Source of the DNA: Helopsaltes ochotensis
Lineage: Eukaryota; Chordata; Aves; Passeriformes; Locustellidae
DNA: 64,000 nucleotides
NCBI GenBank assembly: GCA_013400155.1
Contig: VXBM01000024.1
Coordinates: 1,588,090 to 1,652,089 of the forward strand
Reading direction: 5' to 3'
A model generated the notes under the pieces. The model did not search any database and had not been told where the DNA came from. It saw only the letters and a program-made list of their open reading frames with translations. Both the position numbers and the translations under genes were made by a program. This document shows, one piece after another, positions 23,081 through 35,240 of this stretch (positions are counted from its first letter, which is position 1; each line of letters starts with the position of its first letter).

Positions 23081-24639
23081 TTTCACTAGTTTTCTTATCA
23101 AAATATAATCTTAGATCTTTTTCTGTTGGTGTAAAACAGTTTGTCTTTTGTAGAGTGTCCAATGTAAGTAGTGTAAAGGAAAATATGATCTCATTCTTTA
23201 TTTATTTTAGAAAGCCTATTGAAATCATTTAGACCAGAGAGAGAATCAGCTGAGTCAGTCAGACTGTTGTTTTGACTGTGGTGTTTGTTACACCATTTTC
23301 AATCTGATACAAGTATAGGGAGATAATCAGATTCAGAAACAAAGGAAAAATACTGCAAATGGGATGACCTCTTCAAAGCTGGTGAAGGCTGTTGTTCATG
23401 CATAATGTTTTGGACTTACATAGCTATTTGAATAACTTTGTTTGTTGGCTGTTACCAAATTTGGAGAGGAAATTTAAACTGGATTGAACAGGTTTTATGT
23501 TTGCCAGCTGAACTTTAAAATGACTGAAGCCATATTGTTATTTGACAAGAAATTAAACCTTCCATTTATTTTTCAGGAAATTTAAAGTGTTTGTAAGACT
23601 AAAAACAGATGAAAAATAATTTACTTGATTGTTTTTATCTTTTATCAAATTTTTAAAATTTAACATACAAAGCATCCTGCTGGAATTTGAACAAGCTTGT
23701 AAAAATTCTTGTTGCCTAATTTCAGTGTTTTTAATGAAAATACTAGTACTCAACTAGTTTGTAATCCCACTTGTAAAGTAAAAAAGCATGAAGATTGTTC
23801 CAACTTGCACCAAAATGTGCTGGACAAAGTTTCCTGTTACAATAGTCCTAACTCAATCACAGATTATTCAATCTACCTTTTCTATACTTTTGTCCTATAT
23901 GTTCCTTCCTTTAAGTGCTAAAACTGTGTTTACAGGCACAGTGTAGTGTGAGGACACCATAACAATAGCCTTGGAACAGCTCAGTTATCTAAAATATGCA
24001 AAGCCTGTTACTTTGTGCCATGACTATTTTCTAAAAACTCAAATACATTTATTTCTGCTTTTTGATTTCAAATGACTTAACCAACCTCAGATTATATTTT
24101 TAGGGGAAGTGAACCACTATTCCTGCACGGTATACTATGGCTCATTAGCTTCAGAAGGTTGAATTGTTAATATCAGGATTCAGATTTGGTTGCTTGACCA
24201 AGCTATTGACTGAAACTTTTAAAGTTCCATACATTGTACCATGAAAAGCATGAATGAAGGACCTTATTCATTAAAGAAACTGGAGCTACTTCTGCTCATT
24301 CCTCATGTTGTTTAAACAAAGAAAAAATTCAGGCATGGATTTCCAAGAAGAATTCTTAAAGTACATTTGTTCCCGTGGAGGTGGGAACACTTTTGCTATA
24401 ATATGTGAATTGGTGAAGATTTTGGGGGAATGCTGGAAACAGAAAAGCCTGTTCTCCTTCAGCTCTCATTTCTCTGTCAGTGATGGAAAATATTCAATAT
24501 AGAAAATCACATAGTTACAAAAACTAGGTTGTAAATGTGTTTTCATAATAAAGGAAAGATAAATACATGCAACTATGTGCTTTCTTTTTTTTCAAACTAG
24601 CTGAATTAAAACTTTCTGATTCAGTAATTATAAGTTAAT

Positions 24640-24715
24640 AACAAATTTAGAACATATATAATAAAATATAATATGCAAGAAAACATTCTAAAAAATAATA
24701 CACCTAAGTTCATAA
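24640..24715. repeat. AT-rich low-complexity tract
   Basis: A run dominated by A and T (for example ATATATAATAAAATATAATA), without a constant repeat unit and without coding content. Confidence 0.7.
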
Positions 24716-25659
24716 TGTTGATTTTAAAAATCACTTTGCTACCCTGTATTTTTGTCCAAGTTACTCCTTTCTCTTCATCTTCCATCTGTTTCTCCTTTTC
24801 CTATTGTATGTAAGTTTAATCTTCATTCCCAAGGTGCTTCTGTCAGTTTTTTAACCATCTCTTATTTGCTAGTAAGGTAAAATTTTCGCTTTTCTCTTGC
24901 CCACAGTGTCAGCTTCTGCATCCTTCACATAAAGATTGAATAAATGTCCATGTTTTCTTCCACACTCTGCCATTTAGGAAGAATTCTTCACATACATATC
25001 CATGGCTTCATACTTCTCTTCTGGTTTATGCCCATTAAAACCAAACAAAGAAACAAAAACATCAAAATTGAGCTAGCCAACTTGTCAGCTGCTATTTTGC
25101 TGGAAGTATGAACTCTTGCCTCATACTTCCAAGTTCCTCTTTCTCTCACTTAGGTTTGATTTGTTTCAATTTTTTAAAATGAAAGTTCTTTGGGACAAGC
25201 TCCATTCCCTGTTCCCCTGCATGTTTGTGAAGTACTCCAGCTGAACAAAGCACTTCTGAGAATTTAGACTCTGAGACTTAGGAAGTCCATGCAGTTGGTT
25301 CTACATAATTATTACCTTTGCACTTTGATAGCTAAAATTATGTCTTAAGCTTTTGTAGTGTAGGTGTTTGTCCTGGTGTTCATTCAGCTTTAAGGGATGA
25401 CCACTGGTGATTGCAGCTGTGGGACAGTGAAAGAGCTTGTGTATGTGCCACAAGCAGGTAATGGCAGATGACTGTGGGTTGCAAGGAGAACTAAAAGAGA
25501 AGGCAGGATCATCTGCTGAGTTGAATTCTGGTATTAAAACTACTGTTGTGGTGTCTACCTATAGTCAGAGTTCAATTTTTGTATTGCTTCCGAGTCAGCT
25601 GAGGATTCTGCGCCCTGTTAGTGTAGAACAGGTCTGTTACTCTGAAACAGGCTGATTCT

Positions 25660-26113
25660 TCTCTGAAGATTGGGCTGGAGCACTTCTCCTATGAGAACAG
25701 ACTGAAGGAGCTGGGATTGTTCAGCCTGGAGAAGGAAAAAAAAAGAAGAAAAAATTTCCAGAGAGCCCTTAGACCAGCCTTACAGTATTGGTTCTTACAA
25801 GTACCTACAAGGGAGTTGGAGAGGGATTATTAACCAAGATCTAGCAACAGATCAAGAAGCATGGTTTTTAACTGAAGAGGGTAGTTTTAGATTAGATATT
25901 AGCAAGAGACTCTTCACTATGAGGATGGTGAGACACTGGAACAGGTTGCCCAGAGAAGCTGTGGATGTCCCATCTCTGAAAGTGTTCAAGGTCAGGTTGG
26001 ATGGGGCTTGGAGCAACCTGGTCTAGTGGAAGGTGTTCCCTGCACCATGGCAGGGGAGTTGGAACTGGGTGATTTTCAAGGTCCCTTTAACGCCAAACCT
26101 TTCTGTAATGTTT
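25660..26113 (+). mobile_element. CR1 LINE 3' end, plus strand
   Basis: A 5'-truncated CR1 copy. Visible in order: GGGCTGGAGCACTTCTCCTA (25671), AGACTGAAGGAGCTGGGATT, GTTCAGCCTGGAGAAGG (to about 25736), TAGATTAGATATTAGCAAGA (about 25889), GATGGTGAGACACTGGAACA, GGTTGCCCAGAGAAGCTGTG, GGTTGGATGGGGCTTGGAGC, AACCTGGTCTAGTGGAAGGT and AAGGTCCCTTTAACGCCAAA, ending near 26113 in a decayed tail (CCTTTCTGTAATG). This is the last part of ORF2 and the 3' region. A purine-rich, mostly A insertion or expansion sits inside at about 25731-25757, replacing the usual sequence after CTGGAGAAG. No reading frame is intact. Confidence 0.94.
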
Positions 26114-27078
26114 TCATGAATTGCATTGAGAGCTGTGTCTGGCAGGCCATTCTTCAGTTGCTCCGTTTGATTCAACCTGCCAAATGTGGTTTACCTTTAA
26201 GCCTGTGCATTCTTCATGGAAGGAATCAATGTGTAGGATCTTCTGGCACATATCACTCAGCAGGGGTAATATATGAATGTAAAGGTGCTTGCTATTGCTT
26301 TAATTTAGTGCTATTTGTATCATGGAGTTTTATGGTGTGAAGTGCCATGCATGACCCTATAGGATTTTCCTTTTTGGGATGCATTCTTTTTATTCAGGGT
26401 TTGCGGTCAAGGAGTCTTTAGGCAAAATAAGGAGCATGGAACAAATCTGTGTGTAACTTGGCATATTTTCTGATGTACTGCAAAGAGTTGGTCAAGGAAA
26501 TAAAAGCAATCTGTGGTTTTTTGTGGATTTTTTTTGTGTGCGTTTTTTTAAATTGTTCCCTCCAATTTCTCAAAATTGTCAAAATAACTGTTATTTCTAG
26601 TTTATTCAAGTGCCTTATCCAAATTTCCATTGGAATTAATGTATGAGCCTCCTTTTTTTTCAAGCAGAAACTGGATATTCTCTGTAAGAAATCAGATCCT
26701 TAACAAATGCAAGCAAAATTCCCTTTGCTGAGTAGTACTTGGTGTTCACATCAATGGCTAGCCTCAAAAGATTTTCAGTTTAATAAAGGTTTTAAATTTA
26801 CAAATGGAAAATTAGGTTATTCATTCTCTCTGTGACATGATTTCTTCTACCTATACCTTTTTCTTTCCATTTTCATCCTCCTTTTTTTCTTTCCCTTCCT
26901 CACAGAGCATTGTAAGCTAAACTAGGACATGAACATAGTCATTCAGGGCTTGTTACAGTGATAGAAAAGGAAGTATTTTTCTGTTTGTGCGATGTTTTCC
27001 TCTTGCATTACGTTCTCAAGCATTTGGTTCAGTTTAGATTTTGATGTTCTAATGTTAATGAACTCATTACAGTGGTAT

Positions 27079-27117
27079 CTGAGCAAAAGCATTACAGGTA
27101 ATGAGGTTTTGCTTCAG
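27079..27117. other. Compact imperfect stem-loop
   Basis: CTGAGCAAAAGCATTAC (27079-27095) folds back on GTAATGAGGTTTTGCTTCAG (27098-27117). The pairs are CATTA/TAATG, AGCAAAA/TTTTGCT and CTG/CAG, separated by a small 1x3 internal loop and one bulged T. The word CATTACAG also occurs as a direct repeat at 27065-27072 and 27090-27097. Confidence 0.5.
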
Positions 27118-27620
27118 TTCCTCAGAGAGATTATTCCGCAATGAATAGACCTGAGTGTCAGGACATTAGTTTATCTGGCCTGATTCTAGTCTTCCCCCTC
27201 TCAATTTCACACCTTTTCTTCCAGCCATACTTTGCAAATTAGTTAATCTTCCTGACTTATTTTCTTCTCCTTCCTTTACACTTTCCTGACTTTCCTATGG
27301 TTTTTCCCTTGTTGCTTAGGAGCTAAATATTTGTGCTTTGAGTAGTCTCGGAGTAGTAATCAGTCATTCCAACCCAAACTTTTGTCTCAGGCTGGTTTGT
27401 CAACATTTGCTTGCCTTTAGCTCTAGTTACAAGCGTCACCTATAGTTTGTTCTTGTGGAATTTTATAATGACTATTTCTGGAATAAAACTTTCCATAATG
27501 AGTCCATAAATTATACTGATCTCTCTTCAATGAGGATATTTTGTCTCAGTACAGTCCACAGAGGGTTAGGTGTGGTTGGGACCTATGTGGTGGCATTTCA
27601 GAGAGGTTCTGAAATACTGA

Positions 27621-27678
27621 TACTGTGACAGGCAGGATACTATGACACTGTACTGTGACAGGCAGGATCTTGAGAGCT
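27621..27678. repeat. Partial tandem duplication, 30-bp period
   Basis: TACTGTGACAGGCAGGAT occurs at 27621-27638 and again at 27651-27668, exactly 30 bases apart. The second copy diverges after 18 bases. This looks like a small local duplication followed by decay. Confidence 0.85.
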
Positions 27679-28433
27679 TAAGACAGGAGTTAGTGCCTTG
27701 AATGAACCGTCAGTGCAGAGAGTCTCTGGAAGCACTAAACTGCAATCCTGTTGTGAAAGGGGAATCAGCTCAAAGAAGAGAAAAATCTGGGGAATTAAGA
27801 TTCTTTTCTGGAGTTGTTTTGGGAGTCTTGACTGAGGAGAGACCTTAAATTATGTAGAACCATCCTTCAGCAAAGCACAAATTGAAGAACATTATTTAAT
27901 TCCTCTCTGCCTCTAGATTTTGGGATTGATTTTCCATGTGTCTTAGTAAGATTGTTTTACTTAATAGTTTCCCTTATTAAAGACAGGCTTCCAAGGAGCT
28001 GGCAGATGCCAGATATGCCTTTCTCTTTGTTGTGGGGCTCTTGAAACTCAAGGGTTTTTTCTTGCAGTGTCTCTACCTGAAATGCCTGTGAACAGCTGCT
28101 CATCTCTACCTGAGGTGTTTGAGAACAGTTTCCAAATTCGGAAACTTACAAAGTGGAAGTAAGGGAAATGCATCTGTGGACAAAGTGATACCCGGAGTGT
28201 GTCTGTCAAGCAGGATGACAAGGGGATCGCCTCTGAAATCTGAATCCTCTCAGCCCATTGCTAACCCAGTATACAGCAAGTGTCTGTGTTGGCAGTGGAC
28301 CTGATACATTTTCCTGAATGTGCGAAGTGAACTTCTTTGTCCTGGTGAGGCTCTCCTATGGTTTTGCTATGTGGGAACTCATCTGCTATGTGCAACTTTA
28401 GAAATAATTCTGAAAGCATCATTTTTCTGACAG

Positions 28434-28508
28434 ATTTGCTTGCTGTTTTCCCTCTTCGATTCCTTTTCCAAATTTGCTTGAAATTTTCCCTCTTTGATTC
28501 CCTTCCCT
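28434..28508. repeat. Tandem duplication, 38-bp period, two copies
   Basis: The unit beginning ATTTGCTTG at 28434 is repeated from 28472. Both copies continue through TTTTCCCTCTT-GATTCC with a few substitutions. The unit is pyrimidine-rich. The divergence points to an old local duplication. Confidence 0.85.
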
Positions 28509-30673
28509 CCCATCTTGAGTTTCAACAACATGAGGAAAGAGGAGTCCCCTGAATCTCAGAGCCTTGAACTGCAGCTGAGGCTGCAGGACTTTCCTTGGCT
28601 TCCTGAGTGGGGAGGTCTTGAGCTGATGAGGCCTCATGGGAGCTTGATTATACCAAATGTGTCTCTTATTACTGTGATGAGACTGGCAGATTGAGAGGGA
28701 ATTTAGAAGAGGGCTAGAAAAATTGGTTGTCTGAATTAGATCTGCCAGAGACCTTGTAGGTAAAGTTCTCTGTAGATTTGTTTGTAGAGAAAAGGCAGTG
28801 GGTTGCTTCTGATGTTTGGGTTGTCAGATATATGAATTGGGGTAGTTTTGGATCAATCACTTACTGTAGGTTCAAACCAGACAAGTCTTGATTTTTGTGA
28901 TTCATCTTTTAAGAAAACATATTTGGTCAGCCTTTATTGATGACTTTTTGCTCTCCTTAGTGAGGAAGAAAGGGTGGAGGGAGAGGTAATGGCTGAGGAT
29001 TAAAACTGTGTTTTTAAAAAGCATTTTGTTAAAAGTGTGTTGTGGTACAGAACTGCTGTCCAAGGTCTATTACAGAGTGTTTCAAAATGACACAGTAGTG
29101 TGCATTAAACTCTTTGCACGCCAAATTGTTTCACAAAATACGAATGATCAATGAAATATGTTAATGGACATATTAAACAGGAATGGGAAAGGAAGCCACA
29201 TAACTTTATTAATATATTACAGTGAATTCTTCCAATGACTGACAGCATAAGTCATGCTTCTCCTTCATTTATAATTCTGAGCTCTCTGTCCATGCCTATG
29301 CACTGAAAAGCATTGATGCACTATTGAAAGAGCACTCCATGACTCATTTAATCAGTGTTGGCTGTGTATTTTACATAGAGCAGATCAAATCTGACTGATT
29401 TCTCACAGACTTTGAGGTAAATTTTCCTGTCTATGCAGGCACAGTGCCCACTAATAAGAAAGGGAGTTAGGCATGTAAGGCGAGAGCCTTCTGTTATCTG
29501 CTTACTCTAGTGCTTCTCTAGATGTCCCATCTATAAAGTCATCTATAGATAGGGGATTTTTGTTTGGAGGATTAAACTGTTGTAGAATTCTATAGAAGTA
29601 ATAGCTGAAAACGAAGCTCTATACACAGGTCAGAAGGAATGCCTTCTGCATGCATTTTCTTGCAAATATATAAATAATTGATGTAAGTTTGTTTTCTTTG
29701 TGCAAATTCTTCTTGAAGTTTATGGATTTTTTTTTAAAGACATGGGGAAAGAATATCAAAGTTATTTTTCTCCCTTTATTTTCTGTAAAATACGACAAGC
29801 TTGTTTATGCCACAGTACTGCTAAATACTCTGTCATTTATCATTTCTTTGCCACTATTTGAAATATGGTTTCTCTACGATGCCTAAAATATAGGATATAC
29901 ACATGATCAAAATCTGGAAAGTGCTGGACACCCAGCCTGTAATTTAATTAGAGTATTTGAAGTGAACAGTAGCAGTGTGCTTTTGTGTTCATCAATAATG
30001 GAGTCCATTTTTTCCTCTTGTGAGTATTTGCAATTTCACACTTAAAAACCTGTAAGAGAGGTTTTGTATTGCATGTTCAGTTGGCCTCATCACAGTATGA
30101 CCCTTGTTTAGTCAGAGCAAATATCTTCTATCTTGTGTCTACAAAAAAGTAGGTAGAAGCTGATTTTTGATGCACTAAGTCCCATAATTCTGATGGTGAG
30201 CGTTTGGGAAATTACATGGTTATTATGTGATCGCAGAAAAAGAGATTTCTTCTGAATTTTGTCTATACATGATGAAGAAGGGTAGTTGTCATCACTAAAA
30301 GGTTTCTACTTTGTGGCTTGTGTTAGAGCGCAGAGTAATAAGACTTATGTTTATTATGTGTCTGGATACACTAAGCTAAGAATGAAGAAGAGTATGTGTC
30401 TGGCTTTGCTTGAACACAGGTAGGAATTGATTTTAAAACATATATAATAAGTCCAAAGACATCTCATACTTTATAATCAGTGCTTTCTGCAGTGTATCTG
30501 ATTGTTTAAAGCGGTTGTGGGAAAACTAGTGTTTGGGCTTTGTCATTGGCCTGCCAACAACTCTTAAGCCAGTACTTTCACTGGGCATGCTTCAGTCTCT
30601 GTCTAGAAAACTAAGATAATGTCTGTGATTAGCTTCATAAAAGATGCTCTGTTCAACTCATACTCTACCTCCT

Positions 30674-30741
30674 GCCAAAAAAAGCCCCAAACCAACCAAA
30701 AATCCAAACCAACACCAAACAAAATCCAAACCACAAAAACG
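30674..30741. repeat. CCAAA/CAAAA-rich simple sequence
   Basis: About 68 bases composed almost only of A and C (CCAAACC, CAACACCAAAC and similar words) with no fixed period. The complementary strand is G/T-rich, so the minus-strand frame across it reads mainly W, F, G and V, a low-complexity artefact and not a protein. Confidence 0.85.
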
Positions 30742-33700
30742 CCACCAGTATATGAAATGGGTTGGATAGTTAAGTTGTGAATCAATTTTGTCCAGCTATG
30801 TAGGACGTAACGTAGGTTACGTTTCAAGTTAGGATGGACATAATTTTAAAAAATGTTTGCATGAATCCCTTATTGCTTCCAGAAATCCCCATAAACTAAG
30901 TATCAGATTTTGGATAGGTGATTTGCAGGAGAAATGTCACACTTGTAAGTACTGTGGAGTCAATGAAATACCACTCTTAATCCAGGTCAGTGCTGAATTC
31001 ATGCTTTAGAAAGATAATGGTTAGTCTTCAGAAGGAAATACTCTAATGAAAACCGAAGCATCATTAACAGTCATGTAAAGGCAGAGCTGTTAGTCTTGGT
31101 GTATTGTCTCGTGTTTTCTCCTGGGAGACTAAATCACACTGTTTGTTTTCTATATAAGCAAATTTAAGAAAGCATAGATCTTCACTTTCTACTCTGCCAG
31201 TGAAATTAGATCTCTGCTCAATTCATAAAATATTTTAGAACTAGTCTGGGTGAAAGGTGTCAGGAAAGTTTAAGATGCTTTCTGTGTGAAATGTTTCCAT
31301 TACTTAACACATACCTACCCCAGTTTTAACCGCCATTGGTATGCGAATTCAGTGTTCCATGTATTGAGAATTACTAGAATTTACTATCACTAGCCTGCAA
31401 AGCAATCAAAATTAGGGGACTGTGTCTAACAGCTTTTAGCCAAGGTACATTTCTGCCTCTTGAAGAGGATTGTGCCTGTCTCCTGTAACATCCTCTCCTT
31501 AGATGCCATTACTTTTAGTACTGAACGAGAGTGTACCAGGGGATGTAGTTGTGACAAAATCCCAGGGCTCTTAGCAGCCATCTTCACCCCAGGGAGAGCA
31601 GAGCCAGCACACTGTGCAACGTTCTGGTAGTCAGGTGCAATTCAGGAGCCCTGCAGTGAGCATCACAGCTCCAGTACACTGATGTTACAGTACTCCATGA
31701 TTCCAGTGGAGACACATTTTCTCTGATTCCATTTACCAGCAGAGAGGAGATAAGTCTTTTTCTGCATGCTCGAAGGAAGCAGACCCCTGTATGCTCTGGG
31801 CTGCCTTTGGAGAGCGTTTCTATGGTCAGTACTTCGCTCACATTCCCTAATGGCCAAAAACAGAAGAAAGAGTATATCTAGGTTTATAGGTTCAGGAAGA
31901 AATTTGCACTGTTTGCCAAATTGTTTTGAAGGCTTTTAGCATCAAAAGCCTTAGAAAGTTCACTTGTGAAATACCTCTGTTTATAGGAAGCCCAGGTGAA
32001 CAACACATGCAGGAAGTGTTATACTCTTGTTATGTTTGGGATTTTTTTGGCTTAGGAAAAGAAAAGATGTAGTTCCCTTAGAAAAAAAATCTGTGGACAT
32101 CCTAAAGTATGTTTGCTATTTTTCTTACAATTTTCTGTTAAAGTGCTTTTGGATTTGCTTGTCAGTGACATTCACTGAGCTGCACTAATTTTGAAAAATT
32201 CAGAATAGAGTTTTGCCACTTTAGAGATAATCCATGAAAGCTCTCTTCCTGCAGACTGCAATAAATCATCCCCTCCACTAAAAGCCTGGATGTCATTTGA
32301 AATTTATTGCATGGAGCTGGTAGTGGACTTAAAAGCCATTTCACATGTCTTATTACTCCAGTCATCTAATTTATGGGTTTCAGCCACAACTGTAGTTGGA
32401 AAAGTATTTTCCTTCCACTGATTAATATGATTTCTGCTTTTGCATTCATTTCCCTTTTTATAATTTTCTACAATCATTGCAAGACGCTCTGGCATCCAGT
32501 GTTTAAAAATGAAACTAAAAGAAAGGTGCCAAGACAGACTGATGCAGATTGACTAAGCTTTGCTGGCTCTTAGCTGCACTTGTCAAAAAGGTATCTTAGT
32601 TATTGTTAGTTGAGCAATCTTGCCCTAGGAAAGAGAGAACTGTCAGGAGCTTCCTTGTTTAACATGAGAATTTGTAGCTCTGTGGAGGGATTATGAAGGC
32701 AACCTATTAAAGGCAGACAAGGTAAACAGGAGAAACACCCCTTGCACAAATAATAACAAAGTAATGGTGCTTTTTTTCTATTTGCTTTTTAGTGTGAAAA
32801 TTAGTTTGCATTTCCTAGGCTACCTAAGAATGCCCTTTGGTTCTCATGAGGCTGATGACTAAAAGGAAAAATGGCATGGAGGACGTGAGTAAACCAAATT
32901 AAAGTTAGTACAGATATTAACCTCTGGATAGGACCATTTTATCCATTTTATGAGTTCAGTCTTGTTCTCAATTCTGTTGATATGAGTGCTATATGAATTA
33001 GCAATTCCACAACACATAATGCTGTTCTATATGGTCTGCATGTATGCTTGCACAAATAATTTGTAAAGCGTGCTATGAAAGGATCAAAAATTCTACAGGC
33101 TTTCTTCTGGAAGAAGAAGAAATACTGAATAATTCTTGTCCTGAATACCTTGCACTACTCTTAAATGTGGTCCAGCCTATACTTGTACTGATGTGTGCAG
33201 ATATGGTAATGGTGGTGAGGGACCTAATCAGTAATACCACAGGTCCTTCCCTAGCATGAGAACATGATGTGAGGAATTAAATGCTCTCACTGTATTTATT
33301 TCATATGTAGTTCAGTGCAACAGTGATGGGCTGGGCATAGACCCGTCCAGAATTGCTTAAAGACAGTCCACAAGGCATTGGATGGAGTTTGTCTGCAGCA
33401 TGAGTGTGGCTAGATAGGGCAGTCTTTCCTGTCTGGTGCCTGTGGCCTGAGCGCCCAAAGACTGGTGGCAGAAGGCAGAGCCAAGCTGTGCATGATGCTG
33501 CTTGGTCAGCTGGACAAAACAGCATTTGCTGGCCAGAGTGGTGACTTTACTACAGGGGACAAGTTGACACACTAGAAATAGATTTCTAGGACCAAAACAC
33601 ACTTTTTTGCATGATTATAAAAATACAGTCTAATGGGGGGAGGAGGAGAAAACCATAGAGCTCTGACTCCCTAATACCCATTGGCTTTGTTTCCTGAAAA

Positions 33701-34419
33701 TTCATAAAGATTTAAAACAAGGATGGTATAAAGAGAATCCTACTGAGGTTTCTACAATGCATGTTTTCTACTAATAACACCTGGGAGGCAGTGTGAAGTA
33801 ACAGCTGAGGTGCTTAAGGGCACCTCTAGTGCCATCTACCTCCTGTGCACATCTGTGGATTTGGGCATACATCCAAAAGGAGGCTGGGAAGAAAATCAGC
33901 CAACTATGAGACCATTGCAACAGGAGAAGGAGATAGTCCTCTGCTGCTGAATCTGAAAGTTTCTGGGTGTAACCTGGGCACTTTAAGGTTCAGAATTTTT
34001 GCCAAGTGGTTAAGTCAGAGCAGAACTCAGAACATCAGGTTAAAGCAAGGGAGCTGAAATTGCTCCTTGTGCTACCAGAAGGAAATATTACACTGGGAGG
34101 CCTCCTTGCTCCCCTTGAAACAAGCAGCTGCCAGCAAACAGATTCTGCAAGCCTTGGTAAGCTGGAAATACCACCCACCTCACACCCCAACCTCTGCTGT
34201 GTGTCCGGGTTCAGTACAAGTGGACCTGGCAAGTGAAAATGGCAATTTTGTTGGGAATTTGCTCTCAAATACCACTGCTGAATAGAAAGCTGGTGCTGTA
34301 ATACAGAATACAATGCTGGAAGTCCCAAGATGATGAAAAATTAATGAGTAAGGGTTAGGCTTGTAACAGCTGTTTCTTTCTTTCCTGCACATAGACAGTA
34401 ATGCTATGCAAAGATAAAC

Positions 34420-35240
34420 ATATTAGCCAAATATTAACTCTTTTTTAAAGGCGTGTGACAGGCTCCTGTATCTAAACCAGAGTAATGCATGTTGCCAGTT
34501 CCAAGCTGAACTCAACTGAGCTGCTACTGCAATTTCAAGAGAAGATTGTTTTGTATAACACCATCAGTTCGCATTAGGATTTAATAATGAAACAAAGACT
34601 TGTTTTCCATGCAGAGAAGTTTATCTAGGAACCAGATCTTGAGCAATTAATGCAGCTACTACAACCACAAGACCTAAGGTGATTTGCCCGATTTGAGGTT
34701 TGCAAAGTAGGCACTGCATTAATTTTTCACAGTTCATACTTCAGCATAATGATCTGTCTGTAGCTGGACAAAGTTTTTGGGAATGTTCAATCTGAAAATT
34801 AATTTGCTTCATCTGTAGAGAAGTCTTTGTGTTTGCTTCCTGCAAATATTCCTGCTGTCAAGTTTTGCCAGCACAAATATATATAGACACCATTTTTTTT
34901 TAACTCTATGCACAATTATTTGTGCTGAAAGTGAATGCGTGTTCTTTCATTCAGGAAACAAAAAAGAGTGTAAATAGTCTCAATTAACTCCGACAGAGCT
35001 AAAAAGAAAATATTGAACTGTCTGTGCTTGCACTTGCAGAGTGTTGAAATAGATTTGCTTTCAACTCAATTGAATACTTACAAGTGAATTTTAGAACAGG
35101 AGGTTGGAGAGCTGAATTAAGCTAATAAATTCTTTTAGTGAGTTATTTGTTCAACTGTTTTAATAGGCAATTCAACCTATTGCATTTTAGTTATTTGCTT
35201 CTTCCATTTGGCTTTTGCTTTTTAAAGCAACATGGTCTTT
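34420..35240. promoter_or_regulatory. Candidate conserved noncoding block (AT-rich, homeodomain/POU-like words)
   Basis: An AT-rich stretch without simple repeats, dense in AATTAA, ATTAAT, GCATTA and TAATGA words. It holds an 80-nt inverted repeat (34645-34724) whose arms are AATTAATGCAG and CTGCATTAATT. Such composition is typical of developmental enhancers in gene deserts. This is inference from appearance only: no cross-species alignment was possible, and no single binding site is demonstrated. Confidence 0.25.

Larger units (their letters stand above)
16782..25659. other. Unique AT-rich noncoding DNA, no gene recognised
   Basis: No open frame here yields a recognisable product. The stretch includes an imperfect hairpin at 17108-17165, a possible MIR-like remnant at 18648-18693, a small stem-loop at 19796-19817, the long 72-nt hairpin at 21908-21979, and strongly AT-rich parts at 23025-23080 and 24640-24715. 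No CpG island or RNA gene of a known family was seen. Confidence 0.65.

Noticed and set aside
30603..30827. Minus-strand frame reading a W/F/G/V-rich hydrophobic peptide resembling a membrane segment
   Set aside because: It is the translation of the CCAAA-rich simple sequence at 30674-30741.
34003..34045. AAGTGGTTAAGTCAGAGC, resembling a tRNA A-box/MIR start
   Set aside because: No B box or later MIR parts at the expected distance.
33845..34328. Cluster of overlapping 70-97 codon frames on both strands
   Set aside because: Open frames on both strands over the same bases indicate low stop density, not coding; no protein recognised.
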